DNA of 64,000 bases, from assembly GCA_965201115.1 (NCBI GenBank), contig OZ241745.1, positions 744,001 to 808,000 of the forward strand. The letters run 5' to 3'. Numbering within the stretch: position 1 is the first letter of the stretch; the number at the start of each line of letters is the position of its first letter. This document shows positions 33,798 to 42,640 of this stretch, piece by piece. The notes beneath the pieces are model-generated. The model did not search any database. It was not told where the DNA came from and saw nothing but the letters and a program-made list of their open reading frames with translations. Source of the DNA: JANQOH01 sp965201115. GTDB taxonomy: Bacteria > Pseudomonadota > Alphaproteobacteria > UBA7887. The position numbers and the translations under genes are program-made.

Positions 33798-34928
33798 CTA
33801 ATCCCGCAGGTCTTCCCACAGTTCCTTCATGCGGGCGAAGAAGCCTTCGGAGCGGGGGTGGGAGCCGGGGGCGGCGGCGGAGTCGAAGCGGCGGAGGAGG
33901 TCGCGCTGCTCTTCCGACAGGTTGACGGGGGTTTCGACTACGGCTTCGACGATCAGGTCTCCGGCGCCGGCGCCGCGGAGGATAGGCATGCCCTTGCCGC
34001 GGAGGCGGAAGCGGCGGCCGGTTTGCGTTCCGGCGGGCACGGCGATGCGGGCGCGCTTGCCGTCGAGCGCGGGGACCTCGAGCGAGCCGCCGAGCGCGGC
34101 GCGGACCATGGGCAGGGGCACGCGGCAATAGAGGTCGGCGCCGTCGCGCTCGAAGAGCCGATGCTGTTCGACGCGAATGAAGACATAAAGGTCTCCCGGC
34201 GGGGCGCCGCGCAGGCCGGCTTCGCCCTCGCCGGCGATGCGGATGCGCGTGCCGTCTTCGACTCCGGGGGGTATCTTGATTTCGAGTTGTTTCTCGCGCG
34301 GCGCGCGCCCGGCGCCGCGGCAGGCCGCGCACGGGGACTCGATGATGCGCCCCGCGCCCTGGCAATGCGGGCATGTGCGCTCGATGGTGAAAAAGCCCTG
34401 CTGGGCGCGCACCTTGCCCATGCCGTTGCAGGCGCGGCAGGCGACCGGCCGCGAGCCCGCCGCGGCGCCGGAGCCGCCGCAGCTTTCGCAAGCCGACGTC
34501 ACGGCTACGCGGATCTCGGTGTCGCGCCCGCTATACGCTTCGTCCAGGGCGATTTGCATGTTGTAGCGAACGTCGGCGCCGCGCCCGCGGCCGCCGGCGC
34601 GGCTCCGGCCCATGAAATCCCCGAACAGGTCGTCGAATACGTCGGAGAAGTTTTCGGACGAGAAGCCGAAACCGGCGCCGCCGCCCGGCCCGCCGCCCGC
34701 GTTCTCGAACGCGGCGTGGCCGAAGCGGTCGTATGCGGCGCGCTTTTCGTCGTCGCTCAGCACCTGGTAGGCTTCCGACGCCTCCTTGAATCTGGCTTCC
34801 GCCTCGGAATCGTCCGGATTGCGGTCCGGGTGGTAGCGCATGGCAAGCTTGCGATAGGCGCGCTTGAGCGCTTCGGGGCCGGCGCCCCGCTCGACGCCGA
34901 GCGTCTCGTAATAGTCGCGCTTGGCCAT
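33798..34928 (-). CDS. dnaJ: Chaperone DnaJ (Hsp40)
   Basis: This 376-residue type I DnaJ has a J-domain with YHPDRNPDD, a Gly/Phe-rich linker (GGGPGGGAGFGF), and four CxxCxGxG zinc repeats (CESCGGSG, CRACNGMG, CPHCQGAG, CAACRGAG), then the beta-sheet substrate-binding domains and a DnaJ C-terminal helix. It presents clients to DnaK and stimulates its ATPase. It is the last gene of hrcA-grpE-dnaK-dnaJ, 27 bp after dnaK. Confidence 0.97.
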   Translation of the reverse strand: MAKRDYYETLGVERGAGPEALKRAYRKLAMRYHPDRNPDDSEAEARFKEASEAYQVLSDDEKRAAYDRFGHAAFENAGGGPGGGAGFGFSSENFSDVFDDLFGDFMGRSRAGGRGRGADVRYNMQIALDEAYSGRDTEIRVAVTSACESCGGSGAAAGSRPVACRACNGMGKVRAQQGFFTIERTCPHCQGAGRIIESPCAACRGAGRAPREKQLEIKIPPGVEDGTRIRIAGEGEAGLRGAPPGDLYVFIRVEQHRLFERDGADLYCRVPLPMVRAALGGSLEVPALDGKRARIAVPAGTQTGRRFRLRGKGMPILRGAGAGDLIVEAVVETPVNLSEEQRDLLRRFDSAAAPGSHPRSEGFFARMKELWEDLRD

Positions 34929-34955
34929 GACGCGCCGCCCGCCCGGCGCGGGGCG

Positions 34956-36869
34956 TCAGGAGGTTCCCGGGCGTTTGTCGTCGTCGCCGCGGACCTCTTC
35001 GAAATCCGCGTCGACCGGGGAGTCGTCGGCGGCGGGCCCGGCGCCGCCTTGCGCCGCCGCTTCCGCCTGGCCGGTCTTGTACATCGCTTCGCCGAGTTTC
35101 AAAGACGCCTGTTGCAGCGCGTTCGTTTTGGCGTCGATGACGTCGGCGTCTTCGCTGTCGAGCACGCCGCGCAGATCGGCGACGGCGTCCTCGATCGCCT
35201 TCTTGTCGGCATCCTCGAGCGCGCCGCCGTATTCGGAGAGCGATTTCTCCGTCGTGTGGATCAGCGAGTCGGCGGCGTTGCGCTTGTCGATCAGTTCGCG
35301 CTTTTTCTTGTCTTCGTCGGCGTGCTCCTCGGCCTCGCGAACCATGCGCTCGATGTCGGCGTCGCCCAGGCCGCCGGAGGCCTGGATGCGGATCTGTTGT
35401 TCCTTTCCGGTACCCTTGTCCCTGGCGGAGACGTTGACAATGCCGTTGGCGTCGATGTCGAAGGTCACTTCGATCTGCGGAACGCCGCGCGGCGCGGGGG
35501 GGATGCCGACGAGATCGAACTGGCCGAGCAGCTTGTTGTGCGCCGCCAGTTCGCGCTCGCCCTGGAAGACCCGGACGGTCACCGCGTTCTGGTTGTCCTC
35601 GGCGGTGGAGAACGTCTGGCTCTTCTTTGTGGGGATGGTGGTGTTGCGGTCGATCAGCCGCGTGAACACGCCGCCCAGGGTTTCGATCCCCAGCGAGAGC
35701 GGCGTTACGTCGAGTAGCAGCACATCCTTGACGTCGCCCGACAGCACGGCGCCCTGGATGGCGGCGCCGATGGCCACCACTTCGTCGGGATTGACGCCGC
35801 GGTGCGGCTCGCGCCCGAAGAAGGTCTTGACGGTCTCGATGACCCTGGGCGCGCGCGTCATGCCGCCGACCATGACGACGTCGTCGATGTCGTTGGCGGT
35901 CAGACGGGCGTCCTTCAGCGCGGCGCGGCAGGGCTCCACGGTGCGCTGGATCAGGTCTTCGACGAGCGCCTCGAATTTCGCCCGCGTCAGTTTCATCGCC
36001 AAATGCTTCGGGCCGGAGGCGTCGGCGGTGATATAGGGCAGGTTGATTTCGGTCTGCGACGCGCTCGACAGTTCGATTTTTGCTTTTTCGGCGGCTTCCT
36101 TCAGGCGTTGCAGGGCCAGTTTGTCGCCGCGCAGATCGACGCCGCTTTCCTTGCGGAACTCGTCGGCGAGATAGCCCACGAGGCGCATGTCGAAGTCCTC
36201 GCCGCCCAGGAAGGTGTCGCCGTTGGTGGCCTTGACCTCGAACACGCCGTCGCCGATCTCGAGGATGGAAATGTCGAATGTGCCGCCGCCCAGGTCGTAC
36301 ACGGCGATCACGCCGGTGTCCTTGCCTTCGAGCCCGTAGGCGAGGGAGGCGGCGGTGGGTTCGTTGATGATGCGCAGTACATCGAGGCCGGCGATCTTCC
36401 CCGCGTCCTTGGTGGCCTGGCGCTGGGAGTCGTTGAAATAGGCGGGGACGGTGATCACCGCTTTCGTCACCTGTTCGCCGAGGTGGCGCTCCGCGGTCTC
36501 CTTCATCTTCTGCAGCACCATCGCGCTGATTTGGCTCGGCGCGTGCGGCTTGCCGCCGGCGCGCACCCAGGCGTCGCCGTTGTCGGCCTTGACGATGGCG
36601 TAAGGCACCATCTCGGCGTCCTTGCGCACGGTGGGGTCGGCGAACGGGCGGCCGATCAGGCGCTTGATGGCGAACAGCGTGTTTTCCGGGTTGGTGACCG
36701 CCTGGCGCTTGGCGGCCTGCCCCACCAGGCGTTCTTCGTCGGTGAAGGCCACCATCGACGGCGTGGTGCGCATGCCTTCGGCGTTTTCGATCACCCGCGC
36801 TTCCTTGCCGTCCATGACGGCGACGCAGGAGTTGGTGGTGCCGAGGTCGATGCCGATGATCTTGCTCAT
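34956..36869 (-). CDS. dnaK: Chaperone DnaK (Hsp70)
   Basis: The 637-residue protein begins MSKIIGIDLGTTNSCVAVMD, with the complete actin-like ATPase (VYDLGGGTFDISILEI; GGMTRAPRVIETV), the hydrophobic linker DVLLLDVTPLSLGIETLGG, the substrate-binding domain and an acidic tail (FEEVRGDDDKRP). It refolds or holds unfolded proteins in an ATP cycle with DnaJ and GrpE. An AAAGGGG ribosome site precedes the ATG. The gap to grpE is 169 bp without an obvious promoter. Length and motifs are normal. Confidence 0.98.
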   Translation of the reverse strand: MSKIIGIDLGTTNSCVAVMDGKEARVIENAEGMRTTPSMVAFTDEERLVGQAAKRQAVTNPENTLFAIKRLIGRPFADPTVRKDAEMVPYAIVKADNGDAWVRAGGKPHAPSQISAMVLQKMKETAERHLGEQVTKAVITVPAYFNDSQRQATKDAGKIAGLDVLRIINEPTAASLAYGLEGKDTGVIAVYDLGGGTFDISILEIGDGVFEVKATNGDTFLGGEDFDMRLVGYLADEFRKESGVDLRGDKLALQRLKEAAEKAKIELSSASQTEINLPYITADASGPKHLAMKLTRAKFEALVEDLIQRTVEPCRAALKDARLTANDIDDVVMVGGMTRAPRVIETVKTFFGREPHRGVNPDEVVAIGAAIQGAVLSGDVKDVLLLDVTPLSLGIETLGGVFTRLIDRNTTIPTKKSQTFSTAEDNQNAVTVRVFQGERELAAHNKLLGQFDLVGIPPAPRGVPQIEVTFDIDANGIVNVSARDKGTGKEQQIRIQASGGLGDADIERMVREAEEHADEDKKKRELIDKRNAADSLIHTTEKSLSEYGGALEDADKKAIEDAVADLRGVLDSEDADVIDAKTNALQQASLKLGEAMYKTGQAEAAAQGGAGPAADDSPVDADFEEVRGDDDKRPGTS

Positions 36870-37038
36870 TGCGTATGCCCCTTTCTCTCAAGCAGGCGGG
36901 CGGGCGCGGCCTCCTCGAGCGCCGCGCGCGCCCTGTCATTCATTGGGATCGGCCGGAGAGCCGCTCCGGCAGCCCCGCATATGGGAACGCGGGCGGCGCG
37001 CCGCAAGGCGTCCGGCGCCGCGAATTGCACTCGTCGGG

Positions 37039-37797
37039 TCATGTCGGTTCGTTATCCGGCTCCGCCGGATGGGCCGTTTCGTCGCCGGGCTTCTCCGAAC
37101 GGGCGGCGCGGCGCTTCGCCACGCCCACGCGGGCGGGGCGCAGCAGACGGTCGCGGATACGGTAGCCGGCCTCCACGACCTGGACCACCGTTCCCGGCTC
37201 GGCGCCGGGGGCGTCGAGTTCGAACATCGCCTCATGGACGTTGTGGTCGAACGGCTCGCCGGGCCGCGGGTCGATGCGCGTCAGGCCGTGGCGCCCGAAC
37301 GCGGCGTCGAGATTGCGGCGCGTGAGCTCCAGCCCCTCGATCAGCGCGGCCGCGTCCCCGGCCTCGCGCAGGGATTCGGGCAGATGATCGAGCGCGCGGG
37401 CGAGGTCGTCGGCGGCGCCCGCCATGTCGCGCGCGAAACCCGCGATGGCGTAGCGCTCGGCGTCGGCGCGTTCGCGCGCCGCGCGCTTGCGCAGGTTTTC
37501 GGTTTCCGCGACCTGACGCAGGAGGCGGTCCTTCAGCGCGGCGATCTCTTCCGCGGCGGGGTCCGGCTCTTCGGGCTCTCCCGACTCTTCGGGCTGGCCG
37601 GTGGGCGGCGCTGCGTCTTGCGGTGGCGGCGCGGCGTCGTCCGCCGCGCTCCCGGCGGCGTCCTCCCCGGCGGCGCCGGGCGCCGGGGCTTCGGGGGGCG
37701 TTTCCGCCGCGGCCGCGGGCGTTTCGTCCGGCTCCGTTTCGGGCCGGGTTTCCGGCGCGGGTTCGGGCGCGCCGGGTTCGGTACGGGTCTCGCTCAT
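37039..37797 (-). CDS. grpE: Nucleotide exchange factor GrpE
   Basis: The 252-residue protein has an unusually long N-terminal Pro/Ala/Glu-rich region of ~85 residues before the coiled-coil DRLLRQVAETENLRKRA and the C-terminal beta domain with FDHNVHEAMFELDAP and GYRIRDRLLRPARVGVAK. It releases ADP from DnaK. It sits between hrcA and dnaK on the minus strand. The long disordered N terminus is the only odd feature. Confidence 0.95.
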   Translation of the reverse strand: MSETRTEPGAPEPAPETRPETEPDETPAAAAETPPEAPAPGAAGEDAAGSAADDAAPPPQDAAPPTGQPEESGEPEEPDPAAEEIAALKDRLLRQVAETENLRKRAARERADAERYAIAGFARDMAGAADDLARALDHLPESLREAGDAAALIEGLELTRRNLDAAFGRHGLTRIDPRPGEPFDHNVHEAMFELDAPGAEPGTVVQVVEAGYRIRDRLLRPARVGVAKRRAARSEKPGDETAHPAEPDNEPT

Positions 37798-37833
37798 TGC
37801 TCTCCGGTTCCGTGAGCGCGGCCGCGGGGGCCG

Positions 37834-38886
37834 CTATTCGAGCAGGCGGCCGATCGCCCTGGCGGTGCAATCGACCATGGGTATGACGCGGCCGTAGTTC
37901 ATGCGGGTGGGGCCGATGACGCCGATCGCGCCGATACAGGTGGGGCTTTCGCCGTTGCCCGCGGCGGCGCCGCGCAGCGGCGCGACGATGAGCGAGCAAC
38001 CGGCGAGGTCGAACAGGCGGCTTTGCGAGCCGACGAAGACATGGACGCCCTCGCCGCCGCGCGCCGCGTCGATGAGCCGCAGCAGCCCGCGGCGGCGCTC
38101 CAGGTCGTCGAGCATCCGCCGCAGCCGTTCGAGATCGGCGACCGCCTCGATGTCTTCGAACAACCGCGCGCGCCCGCGCACGATCAGCGCGGGCTCGCCG
38201 CCGTTGTCGGACAGGACGGCGATGCCGCTTTCGGCGACGCGTCTGGCGGCCTCGTCCAGCAAGGCGCGGCGTTCCTCGAGCTCCCCGGCGATTTCGCCGC
38301 GCGCCTCGGCCAGCGTGCGCCCCGCGAGGCGCGTGTTGAGATAGTTCGAGGCCTCGACGAGGGCGGATTGCGGCACGCCCGAGGGCAGGGTTATCAGGCG
38401 GTTCTCGACCAGCCCGGTTGTCAGCACGGCGATGGCGAGCGCCTTTCCCGGCGCAAGCGCGACGAACTCCAGATGGCGGATCGGCGCTTCGCTTTTCGGC
38501 GCCAGCACCAGCCCGGTCGCGCGCGCCAGGCCCGACAGCGTTTCGGTAGCTTGGCTCAGCACTTCGCCGAAGGTGCGGCCGTCGCCCGCGCAATGGCTTT
38601 CGATGCTTTCGCGCTCGTCGGCGCCGAGGTCGCCGATTTCCAGCAACCCGTCGACGAACAGTCCGAGGCCGCGGTCGGTGGGCAGCCGCCCCGCCGAGGG
38701 ATGCGGCGCATACAGCAGCCCCATGTCCTCGAGATCGGCCATGACGTTGCGCACCGTCGCCGGCGACAGCGATACGGGCAGCCGCCGCGACACGGTGCGC
38801 GACCCGACGGGTTCGCCGTTTTCGAAGAACGACTCGACGATTTTCGAGAAAATCATCCGCGAGCGTTCGTTGAGCTCGTCGATCAT
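37834..38886 (-). CDS. hrcA: Heat-inducible repressor HrcA
   Basis: The 350-residue protein has an N-terminal winged helix (ENGEPVGSRTVSRRLPVSLS, RNVMADLEDMGLLYAPHPSA) and the C-terminal GAF-like domain ending MNYGRVIPMVDCTARAIGRL, a conserved HrcA close. HrcA represses groE and related operons by binding CIRCE inverted repeats, folded with GroEL help. It leads the heat-shock block and is divergent from rph. A sigma70-like promoter is at 38920-38948. No CIRCE sequence was seen upstream. Confidence 0.95.
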   Translation of the reverse strand: MIDELNERSRMIFSKIVESFFENGEPVGSRTVSRRLPVSLSPATVRNVMADLEDMGLLYAPHPSAGRLPTDRGLGLFVDGLLEIGDLGADERESIESHCAGDGRTFGEVLSQATETLSGLARATGLVLAPKSEAPIRHLEFVALAPGKALAIAVLTTGLVENRLITLPSGVPQSALVEASNYLNTRLAGRTLAEARGEIAGELEERRALLDEAARRVAESGIAVLSDNGGEPALIVRGRARLFEDIEAVADLERLRRMLDDLERRRGLLRLIDAARGGEGVHVFVGSQSRLFDLAGCSLIVAPLRGAAAGNGESPTCIGAIGVIGPTRMNYGRVIPMVDCTARAIGRLLE

Positions 38887-38919
38887 GACCGGTTACATGG
38901 AAGCCGCGCCGCGCGGCGG

Positions 38920-38948
38920 TATATAGGCGCGCCCTCCGCCGCCGTCAA
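38920..38948 (-). promoter_or_regulatory. Sigma70-like promoter of hrcA
   Basis: On the minus strand TTGACG (38948-38943) and TATATA (38925-38920) are separated by 17 bp, near-consensus spacing and boxes, ending ~34 bp before the hrcA ATG. No other such pair stands out between hrcA and rph. It implies vegetative transcription of the hrcA block; heat-shock control was not seen. Confidence 0.6.
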
Positions 38949-39049
38949 CGCGCCGGCCGCTGCCGGGCGCCGCGCGGTGGACGCGCGGCGCGCAAGGGGC
39001 TAAATTCGCCGCCTCTCCACGCTCCGCGACATTGTATTCGGGCCCCGCC

Positions 39050-39796
39050 ATGCGACCGTCCGGCCGCGCCCCCGGCGAGATGCGCGCCGTCGCTCTCGAA
39101 CCGGGCTTCGCCAAGCATGCCGAAGGATCGTGCCTCGTGCGTTTCGGCGACACGCATGTGTTATGCGCCGCGACGGTGGAGGACCGCGTTCCGCCGTTTC
39201 TCCGCCACTCCGGCCGCGGCTGGGTGACCGCCGAGTACGGGATGCTGCCGCGCTCGACCCATTCGCGCACCGAGCGCGAGGCGGCGCGCGGGCGGCAATC
39301 CGGACGCACGCTGGAGATCCAGCGCCTGATCGGACGGGCGCTGCGCGCCGTAACCCTCCTCGACGGGTTCGGCGAGCGCCAGGTCCGTATCGATTGCGAC
39401 GTCATCCAGGCCGACGGCGGCACGCGCACAGCAGCGATCACCGGAAGCCAGGTCGCGCTGCATTTGGCGTTCGATTATCTGGCGCGCAACGGGCTGATCG
39501 AATCGATGCCGTTGACCGGCGGCGTCGCCGCGGTGTCGTGCGGCCTCTACCGCGGCGCCGCGGTAGTCGATCTCGATTACGCCGAGGATTCGGAGGCCGA
39601 GGCCGACGCGAATTTCGTGTTCGCCGAGGGCGGCGCGCTTGTGGAGGTGCAGGCGACCGCCGAGCGCGCGCCGTTCGGCCGCGCCGCGTTCGGGGAGTTG
39701 ATGGACCTGGCGGCGGCGGCGGCGGAGCGGTTGTTCGCCTTGCAGCGCGAGGCGATCGAATCCGCGCTCCGCGCGCGCGATGCCGCGGCGGCTTGA
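39050..39796 (+). CDS. rph: Ribonuclease PH
   Basis: The 248-residue protein starts MRPSGRAPGEMRAVALEPGF, with VLCAATVEDRVPPFLR, WVTAEYGMLPRSTHSRTERE, LIGRALRAVTLL and QADGGTRTAAITG, the RNase PH signatures for phosphorolytic 3' trimming of tRNA precursors. ATG 39050 is preferred to an upstream start by family length. It overlaps rdgB by 17 bp and is divergent from hrcA, the usual order in Alphaproteobacteria. Confidence 0.96.
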   Translation: MRPSGRAPGEMRAVALEPGFAKHAEGSCLVRFGDTHVLCAATVEDRVPPFLRHSGRGWVTAEYGMLPRSTHSRTEREAARGRQSGRTLEIQRLIGRALRAVTLLDGFGERQVRIDCDVIQADGGTRTAAITGSQVALHLAFDYLARNGLIESMPLTGGVAAVSCGLYRGAAVVDLDYAEDSEAEADANFVFAEGGALVEVQATAERAPFGRAAFGELMDLAAAAAERLFALQREAIESALRARDAAAA

Positions 39797-40391
39797 GGGC
39801 GGCCGGCTCGTCGCCGCGAGCCATAACGCCGGCAAGGTCGCCGAGATCCGCGCGATTCTCGCGCCGTGGCCGCTGCGCGTCGAATCCGCCGCCGCGCTGG
39901 GCCTGCCGGAGCCCGAGGAGACCGGCGCGAGTTTTACCGAAAATGCAGAGCTGAAGGCGCGCGCGGCCGCGGCGGGGGCCGGCGCCCCCGCGCTGGCCGA
40001 CGATTCGGGTCTTGTCGTGCCGGCGCTCGGCGGCGCGCCGGGGATATTCTCGGCGCGTTGGGCGGGGCCGGAGCGCGATTTCGGCGCCGCGATGGCGCGC
40101 GTCGAGCGCGAACTCGCCGCCGCCGGACGCCCGGCCGACGCGCCCGCCCGTTTCGTCTGCGCGCTCGCCCTCGCGTGGCCCGACGGCCATTGCGAAACCT
40201 TCGAGGGAAGCGTCGGCGGCAGGCTTGCGTTTCCGCCGCGCGGGGAGCGCGGCTTCGGCTACGATCCCATCTTCGTTCCCGCCGGACACGCGCTCGCATT
40301 CGGCGAGATGGCCCCCGCCGGGAAAGACCGTATCAGCCATCGCGCGGCGGCGTTCGCGCGCCTGGCGGAGGCGTGTCTCGGCGGTGGCTGA
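39780..40391 (+). CDS. rdgB: XTP/dITP diphosphatase
   Basis: The 203-residue HAM1/RdgB protein has VAASHNAGKVAEI, TFTEN-like SFTENAELKARAAA, LADDSGLVVPALGGAPG and a C-terminal ISHRAAAFARL. It hydrolyses non-canonical purine triphosphates so they are not built into DNA. It overlaps rph upstream and hemW downstream (GTG 40384), indicating translational coupling of all three. Confidence 0.95.
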   Translation: MPRRLEGGRLVAASHNAGKVAEIRAILAPWPLRVESAAALGLPEPEETGASFTENAELKARAAAAGAGAPALADDSGLVVPALGGAPGIFSARWAGPERDFGAAMARVERELAAAGRPADAPARFVCALALAWPDGHCETFEGSVGGRLAFPPRGERGFGYDPIFVPAGHALAFGEMAPAGKDRISHRAAAFARLAEACLGGG

Positions 40392-41571
40392 CTCCGCCCC
40401 GGCGGCGGCGGATTTGCCCGCGCCGGAAGACCTCGCGCTCTACATCCATTGGCCGTTCTGCCTGTCGAAATGCCCGTATTGCGACTTCAACAGCCACGCC
40501 GCGGGTTCGATCGACCAGGCCGGGTGGCGGCGGGCGCTGCTCTCGGAACTCGACAGCGCCGCGGCGGCCCTGCCGGGGCGGCGGGTGACTAGCGTGTTTT
40601 TCGGCGGCGGCACGCCGTCGCTGATGGCGCCGGGAACGGCGGCGGCGCTGCTCGACCGCGCCGCGCGCCGCTGGCGCCTCGCCGCCGACGCCGAAATTAC
40701 GCTGGAGGCCAACCCGACCTCCGCCGAGACGGCGACCCTGGCGGACATGGCGGCGGCGGGGATAAACCGCGTTTCCATCGGCGTGCAGGCGCTCGACGAT
40801 TCGGCGCTGCGCTTTCTCGGCCGCGGCCACGACGCGGCGGAGGCGCTGACGGCGGTCGCGGCGGCGCGCCGCCTGTTCCCGCGCTACTCGTTCGATCTGA
40901 TCTACGGCCGGCCCGGGCAGGGCGCCGCGGCGTGGCGCCGCGAACTCGCGGCGGCGCTCGACCATGCCGGCGATCATCTGTCGGTCTATCAGCTGACGAT
41001 CGAGCGGGGGACGCCGTTTTTCGCGGCGCGGCGGCGCGGCGATTTCGCCATGCCCGGCGAAGACGCACAGGCCGCGCTGTACGACGCGACGCAGGAGGTT
41101 CTGGAGGCGGCGGGGATGCCCGCCTACGAGATTTCGAACCATGCCCGCCGCGGCGGGGAATGCCGCCATAACCTGGCGTATTGGCGCGGCGGCGATTACG
41201 CGGGAATCGGCCCCGGCGCGCACGGGCGGGTCTCGGCCGACGGCGCGTTGTGGGCGACCGAGACATGGCCGCGTCCCGAACGCTGGCTCGAGGCGGTCGG
41301 CGGGCGCGGGCACGGGCTGCGGCGGCGCGAGCGCCTCGGCGCCGACGAGCGGCTCGACGAACTGCTGCTCATGGGCCTGCGGCTTGCGGACGGCGTTGCG
41401 CGCGCCGATTTCGTCCGCCGCATCGGCGCCGCGCCGGAAGACGCGCTCGACCCCGGCCGGCTAGCCGCGCTGACCGGCGCCGGCCTGCTTGCGCTCGACC
41501 GCGCCGGCCTGCGCGCCACGGCGGCGGGGCGGCGGCGGCTTGACTCCGTCGTCGCAAGGCTGGTCGGATAG
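40384..41571 (+). CDS. hemW: Radical-SAM heme chaperone HemW
   Basis: The 395-residue protein starts at GTG 40384 (VADSAPAAADLP) inside the rdgB end. It has YIHWPFCLSKCPYCDFNSH with the CxxxCxxC of the [4Fe-4S] radical-SAM site, TSVFFGGGTPSLM, GINRVSIGVQALDD and the HemW C-terminal domain (AYEISNHARRG...CRHNLAYW). The fourth cysteine (after CPYC, CDF) typical of HemW is present. It inserts heme into respiratory enzymes; in older annotations it is called coproporphyrinogen III oxidase-like. Confidence 0.93.
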   Translation: MADSAPAAADLPAPEDLALYIHWPFCLSKCPYCDFNSHAAGSIDQAGWRRALLSELDSAAAALPGRRVTSVFFGGGTPSLMAPGTAAALLDRAARRWRLAADAEITLEANPTSAETATLADMAAAGINRVSIGVQALDDSALRFLGRGHDAAEALTAVAAARRLFPRYSFDLIYGRPGQGAAAWRRELAAALDHAGDHLSVYQLTIERGTPFFAARRRGDFAMPGEDAQAALYDATQEVLEAAGMPAYEISNHARRGGECRHNLAYWRGGDYAGIGPGAHGRVSADGALWATETWPRPERWLEAVGGRGHGLRRRERLGADERLDELLLMGLRLADGVARADFVRRIGAAPEDALDPGRLAALTGAGLLALDRAGLRATAAGRRRLDSVVARLVG

Positions 41572-41599
41572 GGCCGGACGCGCGAAAGGAGGCAAACCC

Positions 41600-41890
41600 A
41601 TGCCCGTCATCGTGATCGCCGACGCCGAGGTCCGCGACCCCGAAGCCTACAAGGAGTACCTGGAGAAAGCGCCCGCCTTCGTGGCGAAGCACGGCGGCGA
41701 GTACCTGGCGCGCGGCGGCGCTTTCGAGGTGTTGCGCGGCGACTGGCGGCCCTCGCGGCTCGTCATCTTCCGTTTCCCCGACCGCGCCGCGATCGACGCC
41801 TTCATGAACGACCCGGAGTACCGGCCGCTCAAGGCCATTCGCGAGGCGGCGACGGTTCCGAAAAACCTGCTCATCGTCGAAGCGCTGTAG
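41600..41890 (+). CDS. DUF1330 family protein
   Basis: The 96-residue protein begins MPVIVIADAEVRDPEAYKEY, with a dimeric ferredoxin-like fold expected (KAPAFVAKHGGEYLARGG, RLVIFRFPDR). An AAAGGAGG ribosome site lies 8 bp before the ATG. DUF1330 proteins are small alpha/beta barrels of unknown role. It runs with the next two genes. Confidence 0.9.
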   Translation: MPVIVIADAEVRDPEAYKEYLEKAPAFVAKHGGEYLARGGAFEVLRGDWRPSRLVIFRFPDRAAIDAFMNDPEYRPLKAIREAATVPKNLLIVEAL

Positions 41891-41910
41891 GTAAAGAAGG
41901 AGCGCACGCC

Positions 41911-42633
41911 ATGATCGACCTGCACTACTGGCCGACGCCGAACGGCAAGAAGGTAACGATCCTGCTCGAGGAATGCGGCCTCGAATACCGCATCGTTCCG
42001 TGCAATATCGGCCGCGGCGACCAGTTTGAGGAGTCGTTCCTGAAAATCTGTCCGAACAACCGCATGCCGGCGATCGTCGATCGCGGCCCGGCGGACGGCG
42101 GCGCGCCCGTGGCGCTGTTCGAGTCCGGCGCCATCATGATGTATCTGGCGGAAAAGGCGGGGAAGTTCTACCCGCGGGAACTGCGCGCGCGCCACGAGGT
42201 CAACCAGTGGGTCATGTGGCAGATGGCGAACCAGGGGCCGAAGACGGGCGAACGCGGCTATTTCGCGCGGCTGGGCGACGCGGCGGGCGACCGGTCGCAC
42301 GCGCTGCGCCGCTTCGACGACGAGGTCAACCGGCTCTACGGCGTCATGAACAACCGCCTCTGCGACCGGCCCTTCATGGCTGGCGAGGCCTACACCATCG
42401 CCGACATGATCTGCTATCCGTGGACCGCCGGCTGGCGCGCGCAAGGGCAGGACATCGACGAGTTCAAGCACTTCAAGCGGTGGTTCGAGGAGCTCTCCGC
42501 GCGCCCCGCGGTGAAGGCGGGGATGGCCGCGGGCGCCGATCTGTCGGAAGATCCCGCGACGCTTTCCGACGCGGAAAAGGCGCGCCGCCGCGCCATTCTC
42601 TACAACCAGCGCGCTCGCCCGGCGCCGGGGTAG
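41911..42633 (+). CDS. Glutathione S-transferase (Ure2/YghU-like)
   Basis: The 240-residue protein starts MIDLHYWPTPNGKKVTILLE. It has the thioredoxin-like N-terminal domain with PNNRMPAIVDR (cis-Pro), FESGAIMMYLAEKAGKFYP, and an all-helical C-terminal domain with FMAGEAYTIADMICYPW. This is the Ure2p-type GST group. A GAAGGAG site precedes the ATG 20 bp after DUF1330. Confidence 0.9.
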   Translation: MIDLHYWPTPNGKKVTILLEECGLEYRIVPCNIGRGDQFEESFLKICPNNRMPAIVDRGPADGGAPVALFESGAIMMYLAEKAGKFYPRELRARHEVNQWVMWQMANQGPKTGERGYFARLGDAAGDRSHALRRFDDEVNRLYGVMNNRLCDRPFMAGEAYTIADMICYPWTAGWRAQGQDIDEFKHFKRWFEELSARPAVKAGMAAGADLSEDPATLSDAEKARRRAILYNQRARPAPG

Positions 42634-42640
42634 CGCCGCC

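Noticed and set aside
38887..39049. CIRCE operator for HrcA
   Set aside because: No TTAGCACTC-9-GAGTGCTAA-like pair was found in the spacer.
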